DNA of 64,000 bases from Flavobacterium sp. (GCA_015234525.1 JADGMX010000041.1:1-64000); one strand, 5' to 3'. Positions 26,673 through 35,703 are shown, numbered from the stretch's first letter. Notes: generated by a model not told the origin, from the letters alone. A program made the numbers and translations.

Positions 26673-26762
26673 GGGCGTGACCACAAGGGTCGGGCTCTTC
26701 GCTCTTATCTTTTCGGGTTTTCGCAAACCCAAAAAGGATATCCGCTTCGATCCCTCACGCAG
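26673..26762. repeat. Palindromic element copy 4 (type B, inverted)
   Basis: Outer stem GCGTGA against TCACGC; second hairpin GACC/GGTC with loop ACAAG; then GGGCTCTTCGCT. Core stem CTTTT-C-GGGTTT against AAACCC-A-AAAAG. Right flank GGATATCCGCTTCGATCCC. It lies between divergent genes, so it must be transcribed on one or other leader or from neither. Confidence 0.85.
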
Positions 26763-26868
26763 TCGGCTTTAAGTTGAATCTTATTATTTTTGATTGCAAC
26801 AACCAAAATTTACCGTTCCATTTTAAAAGTTTACTAACTTCGATCAGCCCAAAAAAGCGCTACCGTTA

Positions 26869-27951
26869 ATGAAAATATTTCCCAAACTAAATTCGTGGCG
26901 ACGAAAGACCATGAGGAAGCTGACCAAAAACGTCGGCAGTTCGAAAATTGGCAACAACATTCAAAAGGATAAAAGCGTCACAATCAAACGCGTTCTGATT
27001 AGCCGGCCCAATAGCCGACTGGGGAACATGCTTTTAATCACACCGCTGATCATCGAGATTGAAAACAAATTTCCCGATGCCAAGATCGATATCTTTACCC
27101 GAGCGGGTGTCGCGCCAATACTGTTCTCGAAATTTGAAAACGTCGACCGGATTATTCAGCTTCCTAAAAAACCGTTTAAACAACTTGCAAAATATGTCAC
27201 CCGATTTGCATCCGTTCGGGAGTACAAGTACGATTTGGTGATAAATGTGGTGGCGAACTCGTCTTCAGGCCGTTTGTCAACCAAGTTTGCTTCTTCCGAT
27301 TTAAAAATATTTGGCGATATCGAAAGCGATTCGCAGATTCAAAATCAGGATCATTTGCATGTGGCGAAGTATCCGGTTTATAATTTAAGACGGTTTTTGT
27401 CGATGCTCGGATTTGAAGACACCAACGAACCAATACCAACACTAACGCTAAAACTCGCCCAGCCCGAGCGCGAACAAGGCGCCAAATTGCTTCAGGATCT
27501 TGTTGGTAATTCCAGGAAAACGATTTGCATTTTTACCTACGCCACCGGAACCAAACGCTATTCTGCCAAATGGTGGTCGGTGTTTTATGAACGACTGCAA
27601 ACCGAATTTGGCGCGGATTACAACATCGTTGAGGTTTTGCCGATGGAAAACGTATCGCAAATTGATTTTAAAGCGCCGACATTTTACAGCAAAGATGTTC
27701 GCGAAATCGCAGCTTTTATCGGTAGCACTTCAGTGTTTATCGGCGCCGACAGCGGCATCATGCACCTGGCGAGCGCATCGGGGGCGCCAACTATCGGACT
27801 ATTCGGAATTAGCAAAGCCGAAACATTTGGTCCGTATGGGAATGAGAATTTAGCAATCGACACCAGAAAAATGGGCAATGACGAGATTTTTTCAAACATT
27901 CGATCGGTTTTGTCCGGGAATTCCGGCCGCACGGAGTCGATTTCAAAATAG
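26869..27951 (+). CDS. Glycosyltransferase family 9 (heptosyltransferase-like)
   Basis: GT-B sugar transferase of the LPS-core/ADP-heptose type; donor not certain in Bacteroidota. After a Lys/Arg-rich N-terminal extension of ~40 residues comes LISRPNSRLGNMLLITPLI (about 43-61), the family's N-terminal signature. The C-terminal half has FTYATGTKRYSAKWW and FIGADSGIMHLASASG followed by APTIGLFG, the classic donor site (D and H in GADSGIMHLA). Length 360 is typical. Monocistronic between two palindromic repeats. Confidence 0.88.
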   Translation: MKIFPKLNSWRRKTMRKLTKNVGSSKIGNNIQKDKSVTIKRVLISRPNSRLGNMLLITPLIIEIENKFPDAKIDIFTRAGVAPILFSKFENVDRIIQLPKKPFKQLAKYVTRFASVREYKYDLVINVVANSSSGRLSTKFASSDLKIFGDIESDSQIQNQDHLHVAKYPVYNLRRFLSMLGFEDTNEPIPTLTLKLAQPEREQGAKLLQDLVGNSRKTICIFTYATGTKRYSAKWWSVFYERLQTEFGADYNIVEVLPMENVSQIDFKAPTFYSKDVREIAAFIGSTSVFIGADSGIMHLASASGAPTIGLFGISKAETFGPYGNENLAIDTRKMGNDEIFSNIRSVLSGNSGRTESISK

Positions 27952-27996
27952 TCGATCGGATTCAATTAGAGGTTAGTCGCGAAACTTCCTAAAAAG

Positions 27997-28080
27997 CCCT
28001 AGCCCCGATTGGAGCGGCGTCCTTTTTTGAAGGTGTTTCACCGAAAAAAAGACACAGCGCAAGGCGGGAAATAGCTTCTA
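27997..28080. repeat. Palindromic element copy 5 (type A)
   Basis: CCCTAGCCCCGATTGGAGCG, then GCGTCC. Core stem CTTTTTT-GAA-GGTG against CACC-G-AAAAAAAG. Right arm CAGCGCAAGGCGGGAA followed by ATAGCTTCTAATC. The last three bases are the anmK stop codon. ATTAGA at 27965-27970 can pair with TCTAAT at 28077-28082. Confidence 0.85.
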
Positions 28081-29145
28081 ATCATTGCTGAAAATCACAC
28101 CTGAACTGTGATCTGACGGCGCTCCTGTCACACTCGAAAGCACGTTATTTTCACCGCGAAGTTTTAAAACGCCCAGAAACGCGAAGATCAGCGCTTCCTT
28201 ATATTCGAGAATTTTAGCATCGGGAACGGCAACCGCGATATTCGGAAGGTAATGTTCGAGCCGGCTTATGAGGTAATCGTTGTAGGCACCACCGCCTGTC
28301 ACAAGCATTTTTCCAGAAAGTGACGGCATCGCCAAAGCGGTTTGCAACGCAATATGTTCGGTGAATGTGCAAAGTTTATCCTCGATGCCCGAATCAAAAT
28401 TTTCGATCAACGGCAAAATGGTTTGGGCAACGAATTCGAATCCGAGCGACTTAGGAAAAGGCAATTTGTAATACGCAAGAGCGTTGAGTTCGAGCAAAAG
28501 CTCAGCATCTACTTCAGCTGAAGCCGCAATTTTCCCGCGATCGTCATAGTCAAATCCGAGTTTTTCAGTCAGGTGATTTAGGACCGTGTTCACCGGTGAG
28601 ATGTCGAATGCGATTCGTTTTCCGGCCGACTCGAATGAGATATTTGAAAATCCGCCCAGGTTGAGGCAATAGTCGAAATCGCCGAAAAGATGTCGGTCGC
28701 CAATCGGTACCAGCGGTGCTCCCTGACCGCCGAGTTCGACATCCTGGGTTCTGAAATCGCAGACAACCAACTGATTAGTCAGCGTTGCAAGTTCCGGTAA
28801 ATTTCCGATTTGAAGCGTAAAACCGTTTGTTGGCTGATGCAAAGCGGTATGGCCGTGTGAGCAAACTGCGTCGATTTTTAGCTGATGTTTTGAAATAAAA
28901 CCGGAGATTATTTTGGCTAGAAGTTCGGTGTAGCGACGGTTGATGTCGGCGAGTTCATCCGGAGTTCTGGCAACAAGTTGGGAAAGAAGCGCTTTCCAAT
29001 CGGGCGAGTAGCTGACGGTCTCACATTCGAGCAGTTCAAACGACCATTTGTTGTCGGTCTTGCTCAACTGAACATGAGCCAGGTCGATTCCGTCGAGCGA
29101 GGTTCCCGACATAACGCCTACAACGTTGTAGATTTCTCTGTGCAT
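28078..29145 (-). CDS. anmK: Anhydro-N-acetylmuramic acid kinase
   Basis: Cytoplasmic kinase that opens 1,6-anhydro-MurNAc and makes MurNAc-6-phosphate in peptidoglycan recycling. The N-terminal phosphate loop GVMSGTSLDGIDLA lies at residues 10-23 of the chosen start. Further motifs are VCSHGHTALHQP, CDFRTQDVELGGQGAPLVPIG, NLGGFSNISF and VTGGGAYNDYL. I chose the ATG at 29145, which gives MHREIYNVVGVMSGTS; the frame is open nine codons further up but that extension is unlike the family. The stop lies in the edge of a palindromic repeat. Confidence 0.93.
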   Translation of the reverse strand: MHREIYNVVGVMSGTSLDGIDLAHVQLSKTDNKWSFELLECETVSYSPDWKALLSQLVARTPDELADINRRYTELLAKIISGFISKHQLKIDAVCSHGHTALHQPTNGFTLQIGNLPELATLTNQLVVCDFRTQDVELGGQGAPLVPIGDRHLFGDFDYCLNLGGFSNISFESAGKRIAFDISPVNTVLNHLTEKLGFDYDDRGKIAASAEVDAELLLELNALAYYKLPFPKSLGFEFVAQTILPLIENFDSGIEDKLCTFTEHIALQTALAMPSLSGKMLVTGGGAYNDYLISRLEHYLPNIAVAVPDAKILEYKEALIFAFLGVLKLRGENNVLSSVTGAPSDHSSGVIFSND

Positions 29146-29191
29146 CAGCCAAAAATACAAATCAAAAACCAATACTTCGGGATTTTAAGGT

Positions 29192-29199
29192 TATATTTG
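29192..29199 (+). promoter_or_regulatory. Candidate -7 promoter box for acyl-CoA dehydrogenase
   Basis: TATATTTG matches TAnnTTTG exactly, 33 nt before the ATG at 29232, a plausible leader length. No clear -33 TTTG is seen upstream. Confidence 0.4.
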
Positions 29200-29231
29200 A
29201 CCCGCATTTTTAACACTCATTTTAGCAAAAT

Positions 29232-30374
29232 ATGGACTTTAAGCTTTCTGAAGAACACTTGATGATACAACAAGCGGCAAGAGATTTCGCACAAAACGAA
29301 CTTCTTCCCGGTGTTATTGAAAGAGATGAAAAACAAATTTTCCCGACTGAGGAAATAAAGAAAATGGGCGAACTTGGTTTCCTCGGAATGATGGTCGACC
29401 CAAAATACGGCGGTAGCGGATTGGATACCATTTCCTATGTTCTTGCAATGGAGGAGATTTCAAAAGTCGATGCGTCGGCTTCGGTGGTCATGTCGGTTAA
29501 CAACAGCCTTGTTTGTTGGGGATTGCAGACTTACGGAAGTGAAGAGCAAAAACAAAAGTACCTTCCAAGATTGGCGTCAGGTGAAATCATTGGGGCGTTC
29601 TGCCTTTCTGAGCCTGAAGCAGGAAGCGACGCTACCTCGCAAAAAACAACAGCAATTGACATGGGCGACCATTATTTGCTGAACGGTACCAAAAACTGGA
29701 TTACCAACGGAAGCAGCGCATCGGTTTATATCGTGATCGCACAAACTGACGTTGATAAAAAACACCGTGGAATCAACGCTTTGATCGTTGAGCGCGGAAT
29801 GCCAGGTTTTGAAATCGGACCAAAAGAACAGAAAATGGGAATTCGCGGATCTGATACGCACTCGCTTATGTTTAGCGATGTAAAAGTTCCGAAAGAAAAC
29901 AGAATTGGCGAAGATGGTTTCGGATTTAAATTCGCGATGAAAACACTTGCGGGTGGCCGAATCGGAATTGCGTCTCAAGCACTCGGAATCGCATCCGGAG
30001 CTTACGAACTTGCCTTGAAATATTCGAAAGAAAGAAAAGCTTTTGGAAAAGAAATTTCAAACCATCAGGCAATCGCTTTTAAATTGGCAGATATGGCTGT
30101 GAACATTGAAGCAGCAAGACATTTGTGCATGAAAGCGGCTTGGGACAAAGATCAGCACCAGAATTATGATTTGAGTGGCGCGATGGCAAAATTATTCGCT
30201 TCTCAGGTTGCAATGGATACTGCGGTTGAAGCTGTCCAGATTCATGGTGGTAACGGTTATGTTAAAGAATATCACGTTGAGCGTATGATGCGTGATGCGA
30301 AAATCACCCAGATCTACGAGGGAACTTCTGAAATTCAGAAAATTGTTATTTCAAGAAGCATTTTAAGTAATTAA
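29232..30374 (+). CDS. Acyl-CoA dehydrogenase (short/medium-chain type)
   Basis: FAD enzyme making the 2,3-double bond in acyl-CoA during beta-oxidation or branched-chain degradation. GAFCLSEPEAGSDATSQKTTA (near 117-137) is the first family signature. The catalytic base is E363 in IYEGTSEIQK, the position used by short/medium-chain and butyryl-CoA dehydrogenases. QVAMDTAVEAVQIHGGNGY lies near 318-336. Length 380 is standard. Chain-length preference cannot be set. Upstream of the DinB-NRDE run but separated by 45 bp, so it may or may not share the transcript. Confidence 0.93.
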   Translation: MDFKLSEEHLMIQQAARDFAQNELLPGVIERDEKQIFPTEEIKKMGELGFLGMMVDPKYGGSGLDTISYVLAMEEISKVDASASVVMSVNNSLVCWGLQTYGSEEQKQKYLPRLASGEIIGAFCLSEPEAGSDATSQKTTAIDMGDHYLLNGTKNWITNGSSASVYIVIAQTDVDKKHRGINALIVERGMPGFEIGPKEQKMGIRGSDTHSLMFSDVKVPKENRIGEDGFGFKFAMKTLAGGRIGIASQALGIASGAYELALKYSKERKAFGKEISNHQAIAFKLADMAVNIEAARHLCMKAAWDKDQHQNYDLSGAMAKLFASQVAMDTAVEAVQIHGGNGYVKEYHVERMMRDAKITQIYEGTSEIQKIVISRSILSN

Positions 30375-30419
30375 TTTGACTTGATTTGTCGTAGCTTTAC
30401 GTGAAGTTAGCTATTGTCA

Positions 30420-30905
30420 ATGCTTGTTAAATCGGTTTCCGCGTCGTTAGACGAACTTATAGATCTCATACAGCAATTATCAAATGATGATTATTGTGCT
30501 GCTTGCGCCGAGTTAGGCGACTCATCAATCGGTGAGCACATGCGGCATATCATCGAAATGTTTCAATGCCTCATCAGGTTCGCGCCTGATGGGGTTATTT
30601 TTTACGATAAACGCAACCGCGACAAACTTTTGGAAACCGATCGTGATGCGGCAGTCGTGGCGATCATGCAGCTTAAATCTGAACTTTTATCAAATGACTT
30701 CGAGCTGTCGGTCCATAAATCCATTTCAGATCAGGAAGTGTTCTTAAAAAGTTCATACCAGCGGGAGTTGGCCTACAATCTCGAACATTGCATCCATCAT
30801 CAGGCGCTGATTAAAGTGGGCCTTCGAAACACTCAGGTTAAACTCGCCCCACACTTCGGAATTGCTCCATCAACCATTTTATATCGGAATAAATGTGCAC
30901 AGTAA
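30420..30905 (+). CDS. DinB-like four-helix-bundle protein
   Basis: Member of the DinB/YfiT-like metal-binding fold; catalytic role unknown, some relatives are thiol-dependent transferases. The ATG at 30420 is preferred to the in-frame TTG six bases before it. Metal-ligand candidates are H40 and H43 (GEHMRHIIEMF) and the C-terminal cluster NLEHCIHHQALIK. No signal peptide. The last 13 nt overlap the NRDE gene. It opens a compact run that goes on through NRDE, ATP-grasp and LysE genes. Confidence 0.75.
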   Translation: MLVKSVSASLDELIDLIQQLSNDDYCAACAELGDSSIGEHMRHIIEMFQCLIRFAPDGVIFYDKRNRDKLLETDRDAAVVAIMQLKSELLSNDFELSVHKSISDQEVFLKSSYQRELAYNLEHCIHHQALIKVGLRNTQVKLAPHFGIAPSTILYRNKCAQ

Positions 30906-31579
30906 CGGTCGCCCGACACAACGGCGATATCATTATTACGTCAAATCGCGATGAGCAAATAAGCCGTCCGGCGGCAATTGCGCCACAATCCTATCGGATT
31001 GGCGGCAAGTTGGTTGCCTTTCCAAAAGATCCGTTAGGCGGCGGAACGTGGTTTGCCGTTGATGATCAAAAAAACATAATCGTCTTGCTCAATGGTGCCA
31101 GAGAGCGACATGAATTTGGAAAGAGCTATCGCAAAAGCCGCGGACTTATTGTTTTAGAAATCATTGGAAGCAGCGATATTCTACAAAGTTGGAAAAACAT
31201 CGATTTGAACAACATCGAGCCGTTTACATTGATACTTTATATTGGAAACAGATTGTTTGAATCGCAGTGGAATGGTTCAGAAAAATCGATGATTGAAATT
31301 TCAGAAAATTTAAAAATTTGGTCGTCGTCGCCGCTTTATTCCGATGAGGTGATGCGATCTCGCGAGATTTTTTTTAAAGGTAGCATTACTCATCAATCGT
31401 CAAATCAGGAATTACTCGATTTTCATCACAGCAGCGAAATTGATACACCGATTATCATCGATCGCGGGTTTCTAAAAACCTTATCGATTACTCAGGTTCA
31501 TCTCTCGGAATCTTTCGCAAAAATGACTTATTTCGATCTTCGAAATCCGGACAACACTTTAGTGATTACCGATCTATGA
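30893..31579 (+). CDS. NRDE (TANGO2-family) protein
   Basis: Cytoplasmic protein of the Ntn-hydrolase-like NRDE family; the bacterial function is not established. Begins MCTVTVARHNG, so C2 could become an N-terminal nucleophile after Met removal. The name motif is S-NRDE at 18-21, followed by FPKDPLGGGTWFAVDD, also diagnostic. At 228 residues it is a little shorter than typical members. Overlaps DinB by 13 nt and the ATP-grasp gene by ATGA, showing translational coupling on both sides. Confidence 0.87.
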   Translation: MCTVTVARHNGDIIITSNRDEQISRPAAIAPQSYRIGGKLVAFPKDPLGGGTWFAVDDQKNIIVLLNGARERHEFGKSYRKSRGLIVLEIIGSSDILQSWKNIDLNNIEPFTLILYIGNRLFESQWNGSEKSMIEISENLKIWSSSPLYSDEVMRSREIFFKGSITHQSSNQELLDFHHSSEIDTPIIIDRGFLKTLSITQVHLSESFAKMTYFDLRNPDNTLVITDL

Positions 31580-32610
31580 AGCTATTTTTTCATAAACTTA
31601 CGCATTCAGAATATTGGCCGTTTGGAGTTTTCTACTTTCCGGTATTTTTTCAGTGGGCATTCTTTGCGATTCGGGCAAGGTCGATTTTTTATTTTAACGC
31701 TTGCAATCCGTCGATAAAAAATGGTGGTTTTATGGCTGAGTCGAAAAAGGAAATTTATGACATTCTGCCTCGTGGAAAATATCCAACAACGATTCTGGCA
31801 ATCGAAAATCAGCCCTTCGAAAAAATTATAAACGATGTTTACGATAGTGGCATTCAATTTCCGATGATCGCAAAACCTGATATCGGACTTCGTGGTTCGG
31901 CAGTTAAAAAGATAAACAATATTGAAGATTTAAAGGATTATCACGCGAGAGCCAACTTTGATTTTCTCGTTCAACAACTGATTCCGTTCCATCGTGAAAT
32001 CGGGATTTTCTACGTTCGTTTTCCGAATGAATCAATCGGCAGAATTACCGGAATCGTTTCAAAAGAATTTGTTTCTGTCAAAGGAAACGGAAAATCGACC
32101 GTTCGGGAATTGGTGCTTCAAAATCCGCGTTATGCGATGCAACTGAGTCAAATCGAGCGCGAACAGCCGACAAAAATGGACATCGTGCTTCCGCTTGACG
32201 AGCAACTCGAACTCATTCCGTACGGAAATCACGCTCGCGGCGCCAAATTTCTGGATGCGTCACATCTAATTTCCGACAAACTAAATAAGGTGATTGATGA
32301 GATTTGTCGCGAAATTCCGGATTTTTATTTCGGCCGACTCGATATAATGTTCGATAGTTTTTCGGATCTTGAACAAGGAAAAAACTTTATGTTAGTTGAA
32401 GTCAACGGCGCTTCAAGCGAGCCAACTCACATTTACGACCCCAAACATTCGATATTTTTTGCCTGGAAAGAATTACTGCGGCACAATAACTATATGTTTA
32501 AAATCAGCCTTGCCAACAAAAAGCGCGGTGCAAACTTTTTAAGTCATAGAGACGGAATGGCGCAATATCGGATTCACCTCGAGCAAAGTCGCAAAATCAT
32601 CAATTTTTAA
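31576..32610 (+). CDS. ATP-grasp enzyme, substrate unknown
   Basis: Predicted carboxylate-amine/thiol ligase. The ATP-grasp fold is shown by FPMIAKPDIGLRGSAV with K100, the adenine-contact segment FLVQQLIPFHREIG (130-143), and metal ligands D256 (YFGRLDIMFDS) and E275/N277 (MLVEVNGASSEP). The N-terminal ~40 residues are hydrophobic and aromatic (PFGVFYFPVFFQWAFFAI), perhaps a membrane anchor or lid. It resembles D-Ala-D-Ala ligase or cyanophycin-synthetase-type enzymes only in the fold. Overlaps NRDE by 4 nt and LysE by 1 nt. Confidence 0.82.
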   Translation: MKLFFHKLTHSEYWPFGVFYFPVFFQWAFFAIRARSIFYFNACNPSIKNGGFMAESKKEIYDILPRGKYPTTILAIENQPFEKIINDVYDSGIQFPMIAKPDIGLRGSAVKKINNIEDLKDYHARANFDFLVQQLIPFHREIGIFYVRFPNESIGRITGIVSKEFVSVKGNGKSTVRELVLQNPRYAMQLSQIEREQPTKMDIVLPLDEQLELIPYGNHARGAKFLDASHLISDKLNKVIDEICREIPDFYFGRLDIMFDSFSDLEQGKNFMLVEVNGASSEPTHIYDPKHSIFFAWKELLRHNNYMFKISLANKKRGANFLSHRDGMAQYRIHLEQSRKIINF

Positions 32611-33251
32611 TGAAAGCCCTCAAAAATATTGCTGTCGGATTTGGAGTAAGTTTCGTGGGCTCATTGCCGCTGGGCTACCTGAATGTGGTCGGTTATCATC
32701 TTTTGGAGGAATTTGGCGTTGAAAATTTATTGCTTTATCTCACCGGAGTTGCCATCGTTGAAGCGGTCGTCATTTACTTCGCACTGGTTTTCGCACGTAA
32801 GCTTTCACAAAACAAAAAATTGCTAAAGTACATCGAGCTTTTTTCAATAGTTTTCATGTTCGGACTTGCCGTCTTCTTTTCGATTGAGGCGCTTTCGCAG
32901 ATGAACGGCAGGACACAGTATGTTGATTCGCTCGACTTGTATCACCCATTTATCATGGGGCTGATGCTGAGCGGCCTAAATTTTATTCAGATACCATTCT
33001 GGGTGGGTTGGAACCTCTATCTGGTAAATGGAAATTATATCTTGACAAGCGGATTGCTGAAAGCTTTTTTTGTGGCCGGCGCCGCTACCGGGACTTTTTG
33101 TGGAATGTTGTGTTTTGCCCTATTGCTCAATAAACTTTCGGACGAATCAGGAGCAAGCGCGCCAACTGTTATCGCCTGGATTATTCCTGGCATTTTCCTC
33201 GGAATGGCGATACTTTCAATTTTGTCCTATTTCAAAAAGCGACAGGCGTAA
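32610..33251 (+). CDS. LysE-family exporter-like membrane protein
   Basis: Six hydrophobic helices in 213 residues. The N-terminus FGVSFVGSLPLGYLNVVGYHLL resembles LysE/RhtB carriers, which export amino acids and related small compounds. Its ATG overlaps the ATP-grasp stop (TAATG), so synthesis is coupled. By analogy this could export the ATP-grasp product; no sequence evidence names a substrate. The SDR that follows starts 53 nt later. Confidence 0.75.
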   Translation: MKALKNIAVGFGVSFVGSLPLGYLNVVGYHLLEEFGVENLLLYLTGVAIVEAVVIYFALVFARKLSQNKKLLKYIELFSIVFMFGLAVFFSIEALSQMNGRTQYVDSLDLYHPFIMGLMLSGLNFIQIPFWVGWNLYLVNGNYILTSGLLKAFFVAGAATGTFCGMLCFALLLNKLSDESGASAPTVIAWIIPGIFLGMAILSILSYFKKRQA

Positions 33252-33304
33252 CGCACAAACAATTGCGATTGCTTTTCTTATCTTTGACACGCTAAAATAT
33301 TCCT

Positions 33305-33982
33305 ATGAAAAATGTCATTGTAACCGGTACCGGAAAAGGCATCGGTTTTGAAACTGCGCTCCAACTTGCCAATCAAAATATCAATGTTTTGGCACTTTCC
33401 AGAAATATCCGGCTTGAACTCGCACAACATCCAAACATCACATGCTTATCCGTTGATCTTGCCGATGCCGAAGCCTTTTCAACCATTCGTTATTTTCTGG
33501 AAAACGATTGGAAACATGTCGATGCAATCATCCACAACGCTGGTTCGCTGGTTCTGAAACCTTTCGCCGAAACTACTCTCGAGGACTTTATCAACGTTTA
33601 TACGGTGAATGTATTTGCGGTGACCCAGCTTAATAATGTCGTGCTTCCATTTATGAAATCGGGTGGGCATGTAGTTACAATCAGTAGTATCGGGGGCGTA
33701 CAAGGTAGTGTCAAATTCGCCGGATTGTCGGCATATAGTTCCAGTAAGGGAGCTGTGATTACATTGTCCGAGTTATTGGCTGAGGAATATCGCGAACGCG
33801 GAATCTCATTTAATGTTTTGGCTCTTGGATCTGTCCAAACCGAAATGCTTGCAACAGCTTTTCCGGGATATGAGGCTCCAATATCGGCCGCCGACATGGC
33901 GTCGTACATCGCAAATTTTACCTTAACAGGAAATAAATTTTACAACGGAAAAGTGCTTCAGGTGTCGTCTACAACACCCTGA
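33305..33982 (+). CDS. Short-chain dehydrogenase/reductase
   Basis: Classical SDR: TGTGKGIG (7-14), HNAG (77-80), active-site Y144 and K148 (SAYSSSKGA), and S127/S128 in TISSIGG. Cofactor choice is uncertain: SRN after the second strand leans to NADP. Length 225 is at the short end of the family. Follows LysE by 53 nt and precedes the SprT-like gene by 5 nt, so probably part of the same transcript. Confidence 0.9.
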   Translation: MKNVIVTGTGKGIGFETALQLANQNINVLALSRNIRLELAQHPNITCLSVDLADAEAFSTIRYFLENDWKHVDAIIHNAGSLVLKPFAETTLEDFINVYTVNVFAVTQLNNVVLPFMKSGGHVVTISSIGGVQGSVKFAGLSAYSSSKGAVITLSELLAEEYRERGISFNVLALGSVQTEMLATAFPGYEAPISAADMASYIANFTLTGNKFYNGKVLQVSSTTP

Positions 33983-33987
33983 TAATT

Positions 33988-34587
33988 ATGAATGATGTCC
34001 TCGCGAAATATTTGCCGGAGCACGCCGTAAAGCCGGTTTTCGAATTGATCGTTGCCAACCGCGTTCATTTAAAAGTGGTGAATCAGCGTGTTACCCGTCA
34101 TGGCGATTACCGAAGTCACGCCGGAAAGCACGAGATTACGGTTAATTCAAGTCTGAATAAATATCGGTTTCTAATGACGCTGATTCATGAAATTTCGCAC
34201 TTGGTAGCGTTTGAAAAATTTGGACGAAACATCAAGCCTCATGGCGAAGAATGGAAATACTGTTTTCGGATGCTGATGATTCCGTTTATCAGACCCGAAA
34301 TCTTCCCGTCGCAGTTATTGCCACTACTCGCCAGACATTTTAAAAATCCGTCAGCGAGTAGCGATACCGACGCCACTTTATCGCTGGCATTAAAACAATT
34401 TGATTCGAAATCCGACGATAAAAACTATATATTTGAAGTGCCTTATGGAAGCCTTTTTCGGATTCATAACGGCAAAATTTTCCGCAAAGGCGCACAACGA
34501 ACCAAGCGTTTCGAATGTGAAGAAGTCGGTACCGGAAAAGTCTATCTTTTTAATCCAAATGCAGAAGTTGAATTGCTGCCAAATTAA
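33988..34587 (+). CDS. SprT-like zinc metalloprotease domain protein
   Basis: Zincin of the SprT/Spartan type. HEISH gives H67, E68 and H71, with a further His in KPHGEEWK (H85) as the likely third ligand. The C-terminal part (KIFRKGAQRTKRFECEEV, then VYLFNPNAEVELL) is the SprT OB/zinc-ribbon-like region but lacks a four-Cys site. The Spartan family cleaves DNA-protein crosslinks in eukaryotes; bacterial SprT function is unproven. 5-nt gaps on both sides tie it to the SDR and manC. Confidence 0.85.
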   Translation: MNDVLAKYLPEHAVKPVFELIVANRVHLKVVNQRVTRHGDYRSHAGKHEITVNSSLNKYRFLMTLIHEISHLVAFEKFGRNIKPHGEEWKYCFRMLMIPFIRPEIFPSQLLPLLARHFKNPSASSDTDATLSLALKQFDSKSDDKNYIFEVPYGSLFRIHNGKIFRKGAQRTKRFECEEVGTGKVYLFNPNAEVELLPN

Positions 34588-34592
34588 ATCTG

Positions 34593-35651
34593 ATGAATAA
34601 AAATTACTACGCCATTTTGATGGCAGGCGGAGTCGGCTCACGATTCTGGCCGGTAAGTACAACTGAATTTCCAAAACAATTTCACGATATGTTGGGCGCG
34701 GGTCAGACGTTAATTCAAAAAACGTTCAGCCGGCTTTCACAGTTGATTCCGACAGAAAATATTTTTATTCTTACCAATGAAAAATACAGCGATCTCGTTC
34801 TCGGGCAATTGCCAATGGTTGGAAAGGATCAAATTCTGCTTGAACCTGCCATGCGAAACACGGCGCCATGTATTTTATACGCATCGCTAAAAATTAAAAA
34901 GCTTAATAAAGATGCTTTAATCGTTGTGGCACCAAGCGATCACTGGATCGAAGACGAAAACGCGTTTTCCGCAAATCTGGAACAGTGTTTCGACTATAGC
35001 AAGTCGGATGATAACCTGATAACACTAGGAATCCGCCCGACATTTCCAAACACCGGTTATGGCTACATCGAGTTTAATCAAACCGACTCAGAAGCAATCA
35101 AAAAAGTTAGTCGCTTTGTCGAAAAACCCGCATACGAGCAGGCAAAAGCCTATTTCAACAGCGGAAATTATCTTTGGAACGGCGGGATTTTCATCTGGAG
35201 CGCGTCGGCGATCATCGAAGCATTTGCCAGGTTTCAGCCCGAAATGACCGAACTTTTTATGGAAGGCTTGCCAACCTACAACACGCCTGACGAACTGAGT
35301 TGGATCAAAGAAAATTATGCGAAAGCCGAAAACATTTCGATTGATTATGCGGTCATGGAAGAAGCTGAAAATGTATATGTTTTGCCGGCAACATTCGATT
35401 GGAATGACCTCGGGACGTGGAGTTCACTCTATGACAAGCTTGAAAAAGATTCAAATGAAAACGCGATCATTAATGCTACGGCTTTTACTGAAAACGCTTC
35501 AAACAATATTATCCGGTCGTCTAATCAGCAGAAAAAAATTGTGGTTGACGGACTCGACAATTACATTATCGTTGATTGGAATGATGTGCTTTTGATTTAT
35601 CCCAGAGATAAAGAACAGGATATCAAGAAAATTGCAAGTCTGGTAAAGTAA
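34593..35651 (+). CDS. manC: Mannose-1-phosphate guanylyltransferase
   Basis: Makes GDP-mannose from mannose-1-phosphate and GTP for surface polysaccharides and glycoproteins. The nucleotide loop is LMAGGVGSRFWPVS (9-22) with TEFPKQF; FVEKP is in the middle, and GNYLWNGGIFIWSA is the sugar-binding region. 352 residues means it is a single-domain enzyme, without the C-terminal phosphomannose-isomerase half of AlgA/ManC fusions. It ends the run of close-spaced genes that begins at 30420. Confidence 0.92.
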   Translation: MNKNYYAILMAGGVGSRFWPVSTTEFPKQFHDMLGAGQTLIQKTFSRLSQLIPTENIFILTNEKYSDLVLGQLPMVGKDQILLEPAMRNTAPCILYASLKIKKLNKDALIVVAPSDHWIEDENAFSANLEQCFDYSKSDDNLITLGIRPTFPNTGYGYIEFNQTDSEAIKKVSRFVEKPAYEQAKAYFNSGNYLWNGGIFIWSASAIIEAFARFQPEMTELFMEGLPTYNTPDELSWIKENYAKAENISIDYAVMEEAENVYVLPATFDWNDLGTWSSLYDKLEKDSNENAIINATAFTENASNNIIRSSNQQKKIVVDGLDNYIIVDWNDVLLIYPRDKEQDIKKIASLVK

Positions 35652-35703
35652 ATCGGGCTGCAAAAATCGTGAACAAGACGGTTGCTTAAATAACTTGTGA
35701 CTT

